Shown here: piece by piece, positions 1 to 5,036 of the stretch | Layout of the letters: every line of letters begins with the position of its first letter | How positions within the stretch are numbered: position 1 is the first letter of the stretch | Source: Phycisphaerales bacterium | GTDB lineage: Bacteria > Planctomycetota > Phycisphaerae > Phycisphaerales > UBA1924 | Direction of reading: 5' to 3' | Assembly: GCA_003511945.1 (NCBI GenBank) | Contig: DOJA01000179.1 | Span: 389 to 5,996, forward strand | DNA: 5,608 bases | Position numbers and translations under genes: made by a program | The notes under the pieces: model-generated | Told to the model about the DNA's origin: nothing | The model's input: the letters and a program-made list of their open reading frames with translations, nothing else | Database searches by the model: none

Positions 1-47
1 CTTCGTTCGGGACGAAGAGGCCGTAGGTTCAAATCCTATCACCCCGA
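1..47 (+). tRNA. tRNA-Pro (CGG anticodon), 3' part; 5' part lies outside the window
   Basis: The window opens inside the anticodon arm. The stem CTTCG/CGAAG (1-5 and 13-17) encloses the 7-nt loop TTCGGGA, with T33, anticodon CGG at 8-10 and G37. It therefore reads the proline codon CCG. The anticodon arm looks the same as that of E. coli proK from memory. A five-base variable region follows, then a T arm with stem GTAGG/CCTAT (23-27, 35-39) and loop TTCAAAT, then the 3' acceptor strand CACCCCG (40-46) and discriminator A47. The bases after A47 are TTG, so CCA is not encoded and must be added after transcription. The D arm and 5' acceptor strand, expected to read about CGGGGTG, are upstream of base 1. 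Confidence 0.93.
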
Positions 48-64
48 TTGCCGCGCCGCGGCAA
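48..64 (+). terminator. Perfect hairpin directly after the tRNA, possible terminator
   Basis: TTGCCGC (48-54), loop GCC, GCGGCAA (58-64) form a perfect 7-bp stem; A47 and T65 could extend it. It begins at the base after the tRNA discriminator, the usual place for tRNA transcript termination or 3' processing. There is no T-run after it (TGGAGCAG follows), so it is not a textbook intrinsic terminator. Confidence 0.5.
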
Positions 65-152
65 TGGAGCAGTCGAGACAGGAGCAGTGGAACAGGCGCA
101 GGAGCTCTGGCACCGCAGCCCGCTCCGCCCTGCAACCCGGTCCGAACTGCGG

Positions 153-178
153 TCCCCTGATCCCCTGCTCTCCTGCTC
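153..178 (+). repeat. Three tandem C-rich octamers upstream of the four-helix-bundle gene
   Basis: TCCCCTGA, TCCCCTGC and TCTCCTGC follow one another at 153-176. A related CTCCTGCTC occurs at 170-178 and again at 202-210. The complementary CAGGAG occurs at 79-84 and 99-104, so long-range pairing is possible. The whole 65-225 stretch has no convincing gene: readings through it are arginine/proline-rich and start far upstream of the recognisable domain. Confidence 0.45.
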
Positions 179-225
179 ATCCGCATCGTCACGCCCCAGC
201 GCTCCTGCTCACCCGGCGTCCCTTC

Positions 226-630
226 ATGCCCTTCATGTTCGAGAAGCTCGATGTCTACCAAAGGGCGGTGGACCTCGCGGACGAGATCGCCGCGCGCACC
301 GAGCAGTTCCCACGCGGCTACGGCTTCCTCGTCGATCAACTCAACCGCGCCGCCCTGTCCGTCGCGACGAATATCGCCGAGGGCAATGGCCGCTTCACCA
401 GGCCAGACCGCAGGAACTTCTTCATCATCGCCCGCGGCTCTGTGCAGGAGTGCGTCCCACTGATCGAAATCGCACGCCGACGCGGCTTGGTCGACGACAC
501 CGCCGCCGCCGTGATCGCCGAGCGCCTCGAAACCATCGCTCGGATGATCAGCGGCCTCATCAACGGGCTCGACAAGCGACCCGACCCCACCGCCCAACGC
601 ACCCCGCCGCGCCCGAGCAGTCACAGTTGA
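226..630 (+). CDS. Four-helix-bundle protein (S23 / 23S rRNA intervening-sequence family)
   Basis: This is a 134-residue protein of the small four-helix-bundle family (PF05635/TIGR02436). The family is named for proteins encoded in 23S rRNA intervening sequences and also contains Avd, the accessory protein of diversity-generating retroelements. Family hallmarks are visible: FEKLDVYQRAVDLA at residues 5-18 (helix 1), then QLNRAALSVATNIAEG at 38-53 (helix 2), then NFFIIARGSVQEC at 64-76 (helix 3), with a fourth amphipathic helix at about 90-113. The Pro/Arg/Ser-rich tail from about residue 115 is extra. The start at 226 puts the conserved F-x-K-L-x-V-Y just after the N-terminus; an in-frame ATG at 235 is equally possible. 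Neither has a clear SD. Earlier in-frame starts would add about 50 low-complexity residues. No reverse transcriptase or variable-repeat region is nearby, so a retroelement role is unsupported. The cellular function of orphan members is unknown. Confidence 0.88.
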   Translation: MPFMFEKLDVYQRAVDLADEIAARTEQFPRGYGFLVDQLNRAALSVATNIAEGNGRFTRPDRRNFFIIARGSVQECVPLIEIARRRGLVDDTAAAVIAERLETIARMISGLINGLDKRPDPTAQRTPPRPSSHS

Positions 631-678
631 GTTCCACCACACCGATCTGACGACTGGAAAGCGTCCGCGAGCGCGACA

Positions 679-704
679 GGGGGGCGGGCGTCAGACACCC
701 CCCC
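679..704. terminator. G-run/C-run inverted repeat between convergent genes
   Basis: A six-G run (679-684) and a seven-C run (698-704) are separated by 13 bases and can pair as a 6-bp GC stem, read from either strand. It lies directly after the minus-strand stop codon (705-707) and 49 bases after the plus-strand stop at 630. This suits a shared terminator for the convergent genes. Neither strand has a T-tract, and a further C-run at 708-714 could compete for pairing. Confidence 0.3.
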
Positions 705-1166
705 TCACCCCCCCACCGCCCGCCTCAGCTCCTCGCTCTCGATCTTCACCATCCCCATCATCGCCTGCATCGCCTTGCCCGCCCGGACCGGGTCGGGGTC
801 GGTGATCAGCTCGATCAGCACCTTCGGGTCGATCTGCCACGACACGCCGAAGTGGTCGGTGATCCACCCGCACGCCACCGGCGTGCCCCCCGCCGCGACG
901 AACTTGCCCCAGTACTCGTCCACCTCCTGCTGCGTCTCGCAGATCACCGCGATCGAAGTCCCCTGACTGAAACTGAACTGCGGCCCGCCGTTCAACGCCG
1001 TGAACGGACGCCCGTCGAGCGTGAAATCAACCGTCATCACCGCGCCGGGGTTGAACGGCGAATGCGTGATGCGCGTGATCTTCGAGTTCCGGAACACCGA
1101 GGTGTAGAACCGCGCCGCCTCCTCCGCCCGATCATTGAAAGTCAGAAAAGTGCTGATCTGCGGCAT
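705..1166 (-). CDS. PhnB-like VOC superfamily protein (3-demethylubiquinone-9 3-methyltransferase domain)
   Basis: This 153-residue protein matches the PF06983 branch of the vicinal-oxygen-chelate fold. The N-terminus MPQISTFLTFNDRAEEAARFY is followed by a strand ending in the family signature LNGGPQFSFSQ, then by CGWITDHFGVSWQIDPKVL near residues 107-125. A helical tail (AGKAMQAMMGMVKIESEELRRA) is typical of these proteins. Many are annotated as 3-demethylubiquinone methyltransferases by an old naming error. They are better described as VOC-fold proteins of unknown substrate, probably cytosolic. The start at 1166 is chosen because AGGAG lies 7 nt upstream (1174-1178) and the family begins with MP-[QK]-I. 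The longer reading to 1256 adds unconserved residues. TATCGT (complement of 1193-1198) is a possible -10. The gene is divergent from the VOC gene at 1310, but the two are from different VOC subfamilies and do not look like a recent duplication. Confidence 0.9.
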   Translation of the reverse strand: MPQISTFLTFNDRAEEAARFYTSVFRNSKITRITHSPFNPGAVMTVDFTLDGRPFTALNGGPQFSFSQGTSIAVICETQQEVDEYWGKFVAAGGTPVACGWITDHFGVSWQIDPKVLIELITDPDPVRAGKAMQAMMGMVKIESEELRRAVGG

Positions 1167-1173
1167 GCTCGGC

Positions 1174-1178
1174 TCCTC
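1174..1178 (-). promoter_or_regulatory. Ribosome binding site of the PhnB-like gene
   Basis: On the minus strand the sequence is AGAGGAG with AGGAG at 1178-1174, 7 nt from the ATG at 1166. This is one of only three good SD sequences in the window, and it decides the start against the longer reading to 1256. Confidence 0.75.
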
Positions 1179-1309
1179 TTTCCACCCCGGGCACGATAGC
1201 CGACGCCCCCGGCCCGCCGCGCCCGCGAGAGAGCCCGCCGCCGTCCGCCCCGACACTACGATGACGCGCCCGGGGGGCTCGAGATCAACCCTCCAAGTGG
1301 AGCACTCCC

Positions 1310-1795
1310 ATGAGCACCCGAATCCCCGCCGCCCTCGTCGTCGCGTTCCTCGCCGGCGCAGCGCTCACCCAGACGACCACTCCCGCCCAACCCCAGGAGC
1401 CAGAGCCCATGCGCCTCGGCAACTTCTCCGTCAGTCTGGCCGTCAAAGACCTCGCCGCTTCCCGCGCCTTCTACGAGAAGCTCGGCTTCCGCGCCGTGGG
1501 CGGCGACGCCGCGAAGAACTGGCTCATCCTCCAGAACGACACCGCCACCATCGGCCTCTTCCAAGGGATGTTCGAGAGGAACACCCTCACCTTCAACCCC
1601 GGCTGGGACCGAGCGGCACAAAACCTCCCCGACTTCGACGATGTGCGCGACATCCAGAAGTCCATGAAGGCCCAGGGGCTGGTCCCCGTCATGGCCGCCG
1701 ACGAGAACTCGACCGGCCCCGCCTCGTGCATGATCCTCGACCCCGACGCCAACCCCGTCCTCATCGATCAGCACATCCCCAAGCCCGCCAAGTGA
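1310..1795 (+). CDS. VOC/glyoxalase-fold protein, possibly exported
   Basis: The protein has 161 residues. From M34 it has a single VOC (glyoxalase/bleomycin-resistance) module: LGNFSVSLAVKDLAASRAFYEKLGF at 36-60, then NWLILQNDTATIGLFQGMF, a TFNPGWD motif, DVRDIQKSMKAQG, and a closing DPDANPVLIDQH strand. Residues 1-33 form a hydrophobic signal-like segment (IPAALVVAFLAGAALTQ) and a Pro/Gln/Glu linker, suggesting export across the inner membrane. There is no lipobox cysteine. Usual glyoxalase metal ligands are not obvious: Ser42 occupies the usual first His/Gln position and Asp the last Glu position. Catalysis therefore cannot be assumed. An alternative start at 1409 (M34) has AGGAG 9 nt before it and gives a cytosolic protein of 128 residues, the bare family domain. 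The 1310 start has only a weak GTGGAG. TACGAT at 1257-1262 could be its -10. The stop overlaps the GNAT start. Confidence 0.87.
   Translation: MSTRIPAALVVAFLAGAALTQTTTPAQPQEPEPMRLGNFSVSLAVKDLAASRAFYEKLGFRAVGGDAAKNWLILQNDTATIGLFQGMFERNTLTFNPGWDRAAQNLPDFDDVRDIQKSMKAQGLVPVMAADENSTGPASCMILDPDANPVLIDQHIPKPAK
1395..1399 (+). promoter_or_regulatory. Internal Shine-Dalgarno before the alternative VOC start at 1409
   Basis: AGGAG stands 9 nt before the in-frame ATG at 1409, which begins exactly at the conserved domain (MRLGNFSV). The sequence also encodes the linker residues Gln-Glu-Pro, so the match may be chance. If used, it would give a cytosolic isoform without the signal peptide. Confidence 0.4.
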
Positions 1796-2286
1796 CCCCG
1801 CCCCCGGCCCGCATCCAGCTCCGCCCGGTGGAACTCGCCGACCTGCCGGCGCTCTACACCCACCAGGCCGACCCCGAGGCGATCCGCATGGCCGTCGTGA
1901 ACCCGCGCGACCCGGACGCCTTTGACCGCCACTGGCGCACCGTGCTCACCAACCCCGAGGTCCACGCCCGAGCCATCATCGCCGACGGCGTGCTCGTCGG
2001 ATCCGTCAATGCCTTCAAGCTCGAAGGCCGCGACACCGTCGGCTATTGGATCGCCCGCGAGCACTGGAACCGGGGCATCGCCACCCGCGCCCTCGCGCTC
2101 CTCCTTCAGGAAGTCCCCGTGCGCCCCCTCCACGCCACCGCGGCGCGCACCAACACCGCCTCGATCCGCGTCCTCGAGCGCTGCGGCTTCCGCATCACCG
2201 GCCACACCCTCTCACCCCGATGCGACCGCTACCCCGAGTGCGAAACCACCCACCTCGTCCTCGACCCGCAGCACCGCGCGGAATGA
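1792..2286 (+). CDS. GNAT-family N-acetyltransferase (RimJ/RimL-like)
   Basis: The 164-residue product begins with a GTG whose last two bases start the TGA stop of the VOC gene (GTGA, 4-nt overlap). This indicates translational coupling and a shared transcript; there is no SD. GNAT features in order are: IQLRPVELADLPALYTH (β1-α1, residues 8-24), a strand with GVLVGSVNAF (66-75), then VGYWIAREHWNRGIATRAL (83-101). The last contains the acetyl-CoA phosphate-binding turn around G95-I96-A97. ARTNTASIRVLERCGF (118-133) is the typical C-terminal motif of RimJ/RimL-type enzymes, where Asn121 and the helix before the cysteine-glycine-phenylalanine turn are conserved. It should transfer an acetyl group from acetyl-CoA to an amine in the cytosol. 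The substrate cannot be read from sequence; ribosomal-protein N-termini, small metabolites or antibiotics are all possible. The coding reading continues far upstream of 1792 in the same frame only as a shadow. Confidence 0.9.
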   Translation: MTPPPARIQLRPVELADLPALYTHQADPEAIRMAVVNPRDPDAFDRHWRTVLTNPEVHARAIIADGVLVGSVNAFKLEGRDTVGYWIAREHWNRGIATRALALLLQEVPVRPLHATAARTNTASIRVLERCGFRITGHTLSPRCDRYPECETTHLVLDPQHRAE

Positions 2287-2297
2287 CCGACCCCTCC

Positions 2298-2490
2298 GGC
2301 GGGACGGGCGGCCCGCTCGGCGGTGGGACGGATGGCTCGCCCGTCGGTGGGACGGATGGCTCGCCCGTCGGTGGGACGGGTGGCCGCTCGGCGGTGGGAC
2401 GGGTGGCCCGCTCGGCGGTGGGACGGGTGGCCGGCCCTCCGGTGGGACGGGCGGCCCGCCCTCCGGTGGGACGGGCGGCCCGCCCGTCTC
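2298..2490. repeat. Tandem array of eight ~24-bp GC-rich repeats
   Basis: The core GGGACGG recurs at 2301, 2325, 2349, 2373, 2396, 2420, 2444 and 2468, a spacing of 24 bp with one 23-bp unit. A typical unit is CGGTGGGACGGGTGGCCCGC plus a few bases. The short fourth unit has lost one C (GGTGGCCGCTC against GGTGGCCCGCTC in unit 5). Units fall into subtypes: GGATGGCTCGCCCGT (units 2-3), GGGTGGC(C)CGCTCGG (units 4-5) and GGGCGGCCCGCC (units 7-8), which shows local duplication. The array sits between the stop codons of two convergent genes, starting about 12 bases after the GNAT stop. Open readings exist on both strands, but they are low-complexity (repeats such as PPVPPEGG or VGRMARPS) and lack start signals, so no protein is called. 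The 24-bp length equals eight codons. Confidence 0.93.
2468..2490. terminator. Hairpin in the last repeat unit, possible bidirectional terminator
   Basis: GACGGGC (2470-2476), loop GGCCC, GCCCGTC (2482-2488) make a perfect 7-bp stem. It extends by a G-T pair and a G-C pair to 2468/2490. It lies between convergent stops at 2286 and 2543. There is no T-run on either strand, so termination is inferred from position and stability only. Confidence 0.35.
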
Positions 2491-2495
2491 TCCGC

Positions 2496-2507
2496 GCTCG
2501 CGCGAGC
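2496..2507. repeat. Perfect 12-bp palindrome
   Basis: GCTCGCGCGAGC reads identically on both strands. It is just after the tandem array and 36 bases from the minus-strand stop of the DUF1428 gene. It might be part of a convergent termination zone; in GC-rich DNA it may also be chance. Confidence 0.4.
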
Positions 2508-2542
2508 TCAATCCGTGCGCGAAGCGAACCACTCTCCACTCC

Positions 2543-2908
2543 TCACCCCGTCACCATCACCGAGAACCCGCCGTAGCACATCCGCTTCACATCGAAGGGC
2601 ACCTTCGCGCCCGGCCCGCACAGCTTCGCCAGCCGCGGGTCGGTCATCACCTTCTTGTTCACCGTGTCCCGGTGCTTGCGGCTGCGATACACGATGTACG
2701 AGAACACGACCGTCTCGCCCGCCCTCGCCCCCGCCGCGGGGCCGAACGCCCTCATGCCCTTGATCTTCAGGTCCTCTCCCACCGCCTCGATGTACTCCAG
2801 CGCGCCGTGCTCCATGAAAACCTTGCTCGCCGCCTTGGACATCTTCCGGTACGCCGCCACATTCTTCTCCGCCAGCGGCAGCACGAACCCGTCGACATAC
2901 TTCCCCAT
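2543..2908 (-). CDS. DUF1428 family protein (YbaA-like)
   Basis: The protein has 121 residues, the normal length for DUF1428 (PF07237), whose E. coli member is YbaA. Family landmarks are present throughout: MGKYVDGFVLPLAEKNVAAYRKM at the N-terminus, a HGALEYIEAVGEDL segment in the middle, then the highly typical VVFSYIVYRSRKHRDTVNKK followed by VMTDPR, and a closing PFDVKRMCYGGFSVMV. The fold is a dimeric α/β-barrel type (ferredoxin-like). No enzymatic activity is established and no obvious catalytic residues stand out. It is probably cytosolic. The start at 2908 is set by AGGAG 7 nt upstream; the in-frame reading to 2977 would add unconserved residues encoded by GC-palindromic leader DNA. 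TACATT (complement of 2976-2981) is a candidate -10, giving a leader of roughly 60 nt. It is divergent from the epimerase gene. Confidence 0.93.
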   Translation of the reverse strand: MGKYVDGFVLPLAEKNVAAYRKMSKAASKVFMEHGALEYIEAVGEDLKIKGMRAFGPAAGARAGETVVFSYIVYRSRKHRDTVNKKVMTDPRLAKLCGPGAKVPFDVKRMCYGGFSVMVTG

Positions 2909-2915
2909 CGCCAAT

Positions 2916-2920
2916 CTCCT
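2916..2920 (-). promoter_or_regulatory. Ribosome binding site of the DUF1428 gene
   Basis: On the minus strand AGGAG (2920-2916) stands 7 nt before the ATG at 2908. It is flanked by AATC/GATT (2913-2916, 2922-2925), which could pair weakly around it. It decides the start in favour of 2908. Confidence 0.75.
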
Positions 2921-2932
2921 TGATTGGGGGCA

Positions 2933-2957
2933 CCCCCCCGGGGGGCCGGAGGCCTCC
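2933..2957. repeat. C7-G6 palindrome followed by a GGAGGCCTCC palindrome
   Basis: A run of seven C (2933-2939) is directly followed by six G (2940-2945). Two bases later comes the perfect 10-bp palindrome GGAGGCCTCC (2948-2957). Both lie in the 123-bp divergent intergenic region, within the likely 5' leader of the DUF1428 gene. They could be a regulatory structure, a protein-binding site or a remnant of a dispersed repeat. Confidence 0.55.
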
Positions 2958-3013
2958 GAACGACCGGGCCTTCTCAATGTACCCTCGCCCGAATCGACTG
3001 CGCCCTCCCCCGC

Positions 3014-3019
3014 TACAAT
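3014..3019 (+). promoter_or_regulatory. -10-like box of the epimerase gene, suggesting a leaderless transcript
   Basis: TACAAT (five of six matches to TATAAT) ends 12 nt before the ATG at 3032. Transcription would start about 6-8 nt after the box, leaving almost no 5' leader, which agrees with the absence of an SD. No good -35 is present at normal spacing; TCGACT at 2994-2999 is only 14 nt away. Confidence 0.5.
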
Positions 3020-3031
3020 CCCCCGCCTGGC

Positions 3032-4048
3032 ATGGCCCGATCATCAGACTCCTACAGATCGCCCTACGCCGCCGCGTACGCGGGACGGCGCGTCGCCATC
3101 ACCGGCGGCGCGGGATTCATCGGCTCGCACCTCACCAGCGAGCTCCTCGACCTCGGCGCTCAGGTCTCCGTCATCGACGACCTCTCCGCCGGCGACGGTC
3201 AGCACCTCTGGTACCTCATCGACACCTACCCCGACCGCCTCCGCTTCCACTTCGCCTCCATCCTTGAACCCCGCGCGCTCAAGGAGGCCCTGCAGGACTG
3301 CCAGGTCGTCTTCCACCTCGCCGCCATGAACTCCGTTCAGCGCTCCGTCGAGGAGCCCGAGCGCTGCTTCGCCGTCAACGCCACCGGCACCGTCCGCGTC
3401 GCCAACGCCGCCCGCGACACCGGCGCCACGCGACTCGTCTACGCCGGCTCCAGCAGCGTCTACGGCGACGACCCCGCCCTCCCCAAGTCCGAGTCCATGC
3501 TCCCGCGCCCGCTCTCCCCGTACGCCGCCAGCAAGTACGCCGGCGAGACCGTTGTCCGCTCCTGGTGGCACTCCTACGGGCTCTCGGGGGTGTGCCTGCG
3601 ATTCTTCAATGTCTTCGGCCCGCGCCAGCCCGCCGACGGCGCCTACGCCAGCGTTGTCCCCGCCTTCATCCGGCGCCTCTCCGTCGGCCAGCGCCCCTCG
3701 ATCTACGGCGACGGCTCCCAATCCCGCGACTTCACCCCTGTGGCCAATGTCGTCCATGCCGTGCTGCTCGCCGGCGCCGCCGATCCCGCCACCGTCAGCG
3801 GCCAGTCCATCAACATCGGCTGCGCCGAGCGGACGACGATTCTCCAGCTCGCCTCCACCCTTGCGCGACTTGTCGGGCGCCAGGACCTCAAGCCCCAGTT
3901 CCAGGAACCCCGCGCCGCCGAGGTCCCCCACTCGGTCGCCTCGATCGACCTGGCCCGACGCCTGCTGGGCTACGAACCGATCAAGCCCGTCGAGGATGGC
4001 CTCGCCGAAACCGTCGCTTGGATGAGCCGCGCCGCCGCAGCGGTGTGA
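3032..4048 (+). CDS. NAD-dependent sugar-nucleotide epimerase/dehydratase (extended SDR)
   Basis: The 338-residue protein is a full-length extended short-chain dehydrogenase of the UDP-glucose/UDP-N-acetylglucosamine 4-epimerase type. Visible motifs are: the nucleotide-binding GGAGFIGSH at residues 25-33 (GxxGxxG); acidic D49-D50 at the end of β2, marking NAD preference; HLAA at 95-98; SSSVYG at 140-145 with the catalytic Ser/Thr region; YAASK at 164-168 (Y164 and K168, catalytic); and RFFNVFGPRQ at 190-199, typical of the sugar-nucleotide-binding half. A later segment with IYGDGSQSRDFTPVANVV matches the usual C-terminal signature. It should interconvert or dehydrate a nucleoside-diphosphate sugar in the cytosol for polysaccharide or glycoconjugate synthesis. 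NVFGPRQ and SRDFTPV favour a WbpP/GalE-like epimerase over a dehydratase, but the substrate is not decided. The start at 3032 is chosen over 2924 because it lies just after a -10-like box and removes a repeat-encoded prefix. No glycosyltransferase is adjacent. Confidence 0.92.
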   Translation: MARSSDSYRSPYAAAYAGRRVAITGGAGFIGSHLTSELLDLGAQVSVIDDLSAGDGQHLWYLIDTYPDRLRFHFASILEPRALKEALQDCQVVFHLAAMNSVQRSVEEPERCFAVNATGTVRVANAARDTGATRLVYAGSSSVYGDDPALPKSESMLPRPLSPYAASKYAGETVVRSWWHSYGLSGVCLRFFNVFGPRQPADGAYASVVPAFIRRLSVGQRPSIYGDGSQSRDFTPVANVVHAVLLAGAADPATVSGQSINIGCAERTTILQLASTLARLVGRQDLKPQFQEPRAAEVPHSVASIDLARRLLGYEPIKPVEDGLAETVAWMSRAAAAV

Positions 4049-4136
4049 CTTGCCGGGTGCCCCGTCCCCTCTCTTGCGCTCCCGGTGATGGCGCCGGCCC
4101 GCCGCCAGCGTCCGCCACCTGACCGGACCCTGTGGC

Positions 4137-4164
4137 TTGTCGTACACAGAGGGTGCTCTACCAT
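4137..4164 (+). promoter_or_regulatory. Promoter of the membrane protein gene, probably leaderless
   Basis: TTGTCG (4137-4142, four of six to TTGACA) and TACCAT (4159-4164, four of six to TATAAT) are 16 nt apart. The ATG at 4173 is only 8 nt after the -10, so the transcript would begin at or next to the start codon. The TTG at 4137, a possible alternative start, falls inside the -35. The 4049-4136 stretch upstream shows no gene or clear terminator. Confidence 0.5.
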
Positions 4165-4172
4165 CCCCGCGC

Positions 4173-5036
4173 ATGTCCCCATCCCTCGGCGCCATCGAGG
4201 CCTGGCGCCTCACGCTTCTCCCGCTGGTCACACCGATGGCCATCGTCTGGTCCGTGTCCCCGCACTCGGGCGGCGTTCTGATGGTCCTCGCCCACGCCCT
4301 GCTGGTGCTCTTCTGCGCCACCTCCCTGGACGCCGCCTTCCGCCGCGAGTCGCTCGACCCGCGCCTCAGCCCCTGGCGCGACCGCTACCGCATCAACCCC
4401 GCGCGCGCCGCCGGGGCCAGCGCCTTCATCGTGTTCGCCATGGCGCTGGTTGTGATCGGGCTCCTTTTCGTCGCTCCGCGGGTGGGCGTGCTCGCGGGTT
4501 CGAGCGCCGCCCTCATCGCGCTCACCACCACCCGCTCCGCTCGCGCCGCGCGGAGGTTCATGTTTGCCGAGTGGGCCTGGCCCCTCGGCGCACTGGTCGG
4601 CCCCGCGCTGTTCATCGGTCTGCCCGGCTGGAGCGCCGCGGGCCCGCTGACCGCGCCGCAGGACGCCATGCCGGGATCGGTCGTCGCGGGCACGATCGTC
4701 GCCGCCCTGATGCTCGGCGCGTGCGTCCTGCTCTGCCTGATCCGCGATGAGCGCGCCGACCGGGTGGACGGACTCCGCACCACTCCGACCACTTTCGGGA
4801 GGCCCGCTGCCGCCGCCCTGCTGGCGGTCTGGGTTCTCGCCGCCGCCGCGCTGGCCGCATGGGGCGCCGCCGAGCACGCCTGGGGATGGCCCGTGACCGC
4901 GTGCTGCGCCTGGACCGCCCTGCTCACATTCTGGGCCGTGGGCGCCGAGCGCGACGCCCTGGCGGTCGGCCTGTGGTGGACCGGCGCATCGATCACCTCG
5001 ACCCTGCTGGCGATCGATCTCCTCCGCGCCGCGTGA
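4173..5036 (+). CDS. Multi-pass membrane protein, possible degenerate UbiA-type prenyltransferase
   Basis: The 287-residue protein is strongly hydrophobic, with about seven to nine membrane segments, for example near residues 13-28, 35-52, 82-101, 104-118, 134-150, 170-190, 212-231, 240-257 and 263-284. UbiA-superfamily enzymes are inner-membrane proteins of about this size that attach prenyl chains to aromatic or other acceptors through two Asp-rich motifs. A good second motif is visible: IRDERADRVDGLRTTP (190-205), with DxxxD at D192-D196 and the G-x-R-T-x-P that often follows. The first motif, normally NDxxD, is not intact; D53 to D62 (SLDAAFRRESLD) and RDRYRINPARA (69-79) occupy its place. 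The call is therefore tentative: a divergent or inactive relative, or an unrelated membrane protein. The start at 4173 sits directly after a promoter-like sequence; 4137 (TTG) would overlap the -35. There is no SD. It is convergent with iscU and not obviously linked in function. Confidence 0.6.
   Translation: MSPSLGAIEAWRLTLLPLVTPMAIVWSVSPHSGGVLMVLAHALLVLFCATSLDAAFRRESLDPRLSPWRDRYRINPARAAGASAFIVFAMALVVIGLLFVAPRVGVLAGSSAALIALTTTRSARAARRFMFAEWAWPLGALVGPALFIGLPGWSAAGPLTAPQDAMPGSVVAGTIVAALMLGACVLLCLIRDERADRVDGLRTTPTTFGRPAAAALLAVWVLAAAALAAWGAAEHAWGWPVTACCAWTALLTFWAVGAERDALAVGLWWTGASITSTLLAIDLLRAA

Noticed and set aside
64..225. Longer start for the four-helix-bundle protein
   Set aside because: The added 54 residues are low-complexity, include the tRNA-adjacent hairpin and octamer repeats, and do not match the family.
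226..630. Avd accessory gene of a diversity-generating retroelement
   Set aside because: There is no reverse transcriptase, template repeat or variable repeat in the window; family membership alone is not enough.
1135..1791. In-frame extension of the GNAT gene upstream to 1135
   Set aside because: The added residues are Arg/Pro/His-rich shadow sequence of the VOC gene; GNAT homology begins just after the GTG at 1792.
705..1795. Recent tandem/inverted duplication of a VOC gene
   Set aside because: The two proteins share only the fold; their motifs differ (PhnB-like LNGGPQF and WQIDP against TFNPGWD and DPDANP).
2298..2490. CRISPR array
   Set aside because: The repeats are contiguous 24-bp units with no unique spacers and no cas genes are present.
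2195..2763. Repeat proteins encoded by the 24-bp array (PPVPPEGG-type on minus, VGRMARPS-type on plus)
   Set aside because: Several frames are open simultaneously because of GC bias, none has an SD or a promoter, the plus frame is shifted by the 23-bp unit, and they overlap real genes.
3044..4321. A 425-residue open reading frame on the minus strand opposite the epimerase gene
   Set aside because: Its product is low-complexity Gly/Ala/Asp/Val with no recognisable motif. It is the mirror of a well-supported epimerase in GC-rich DNA.
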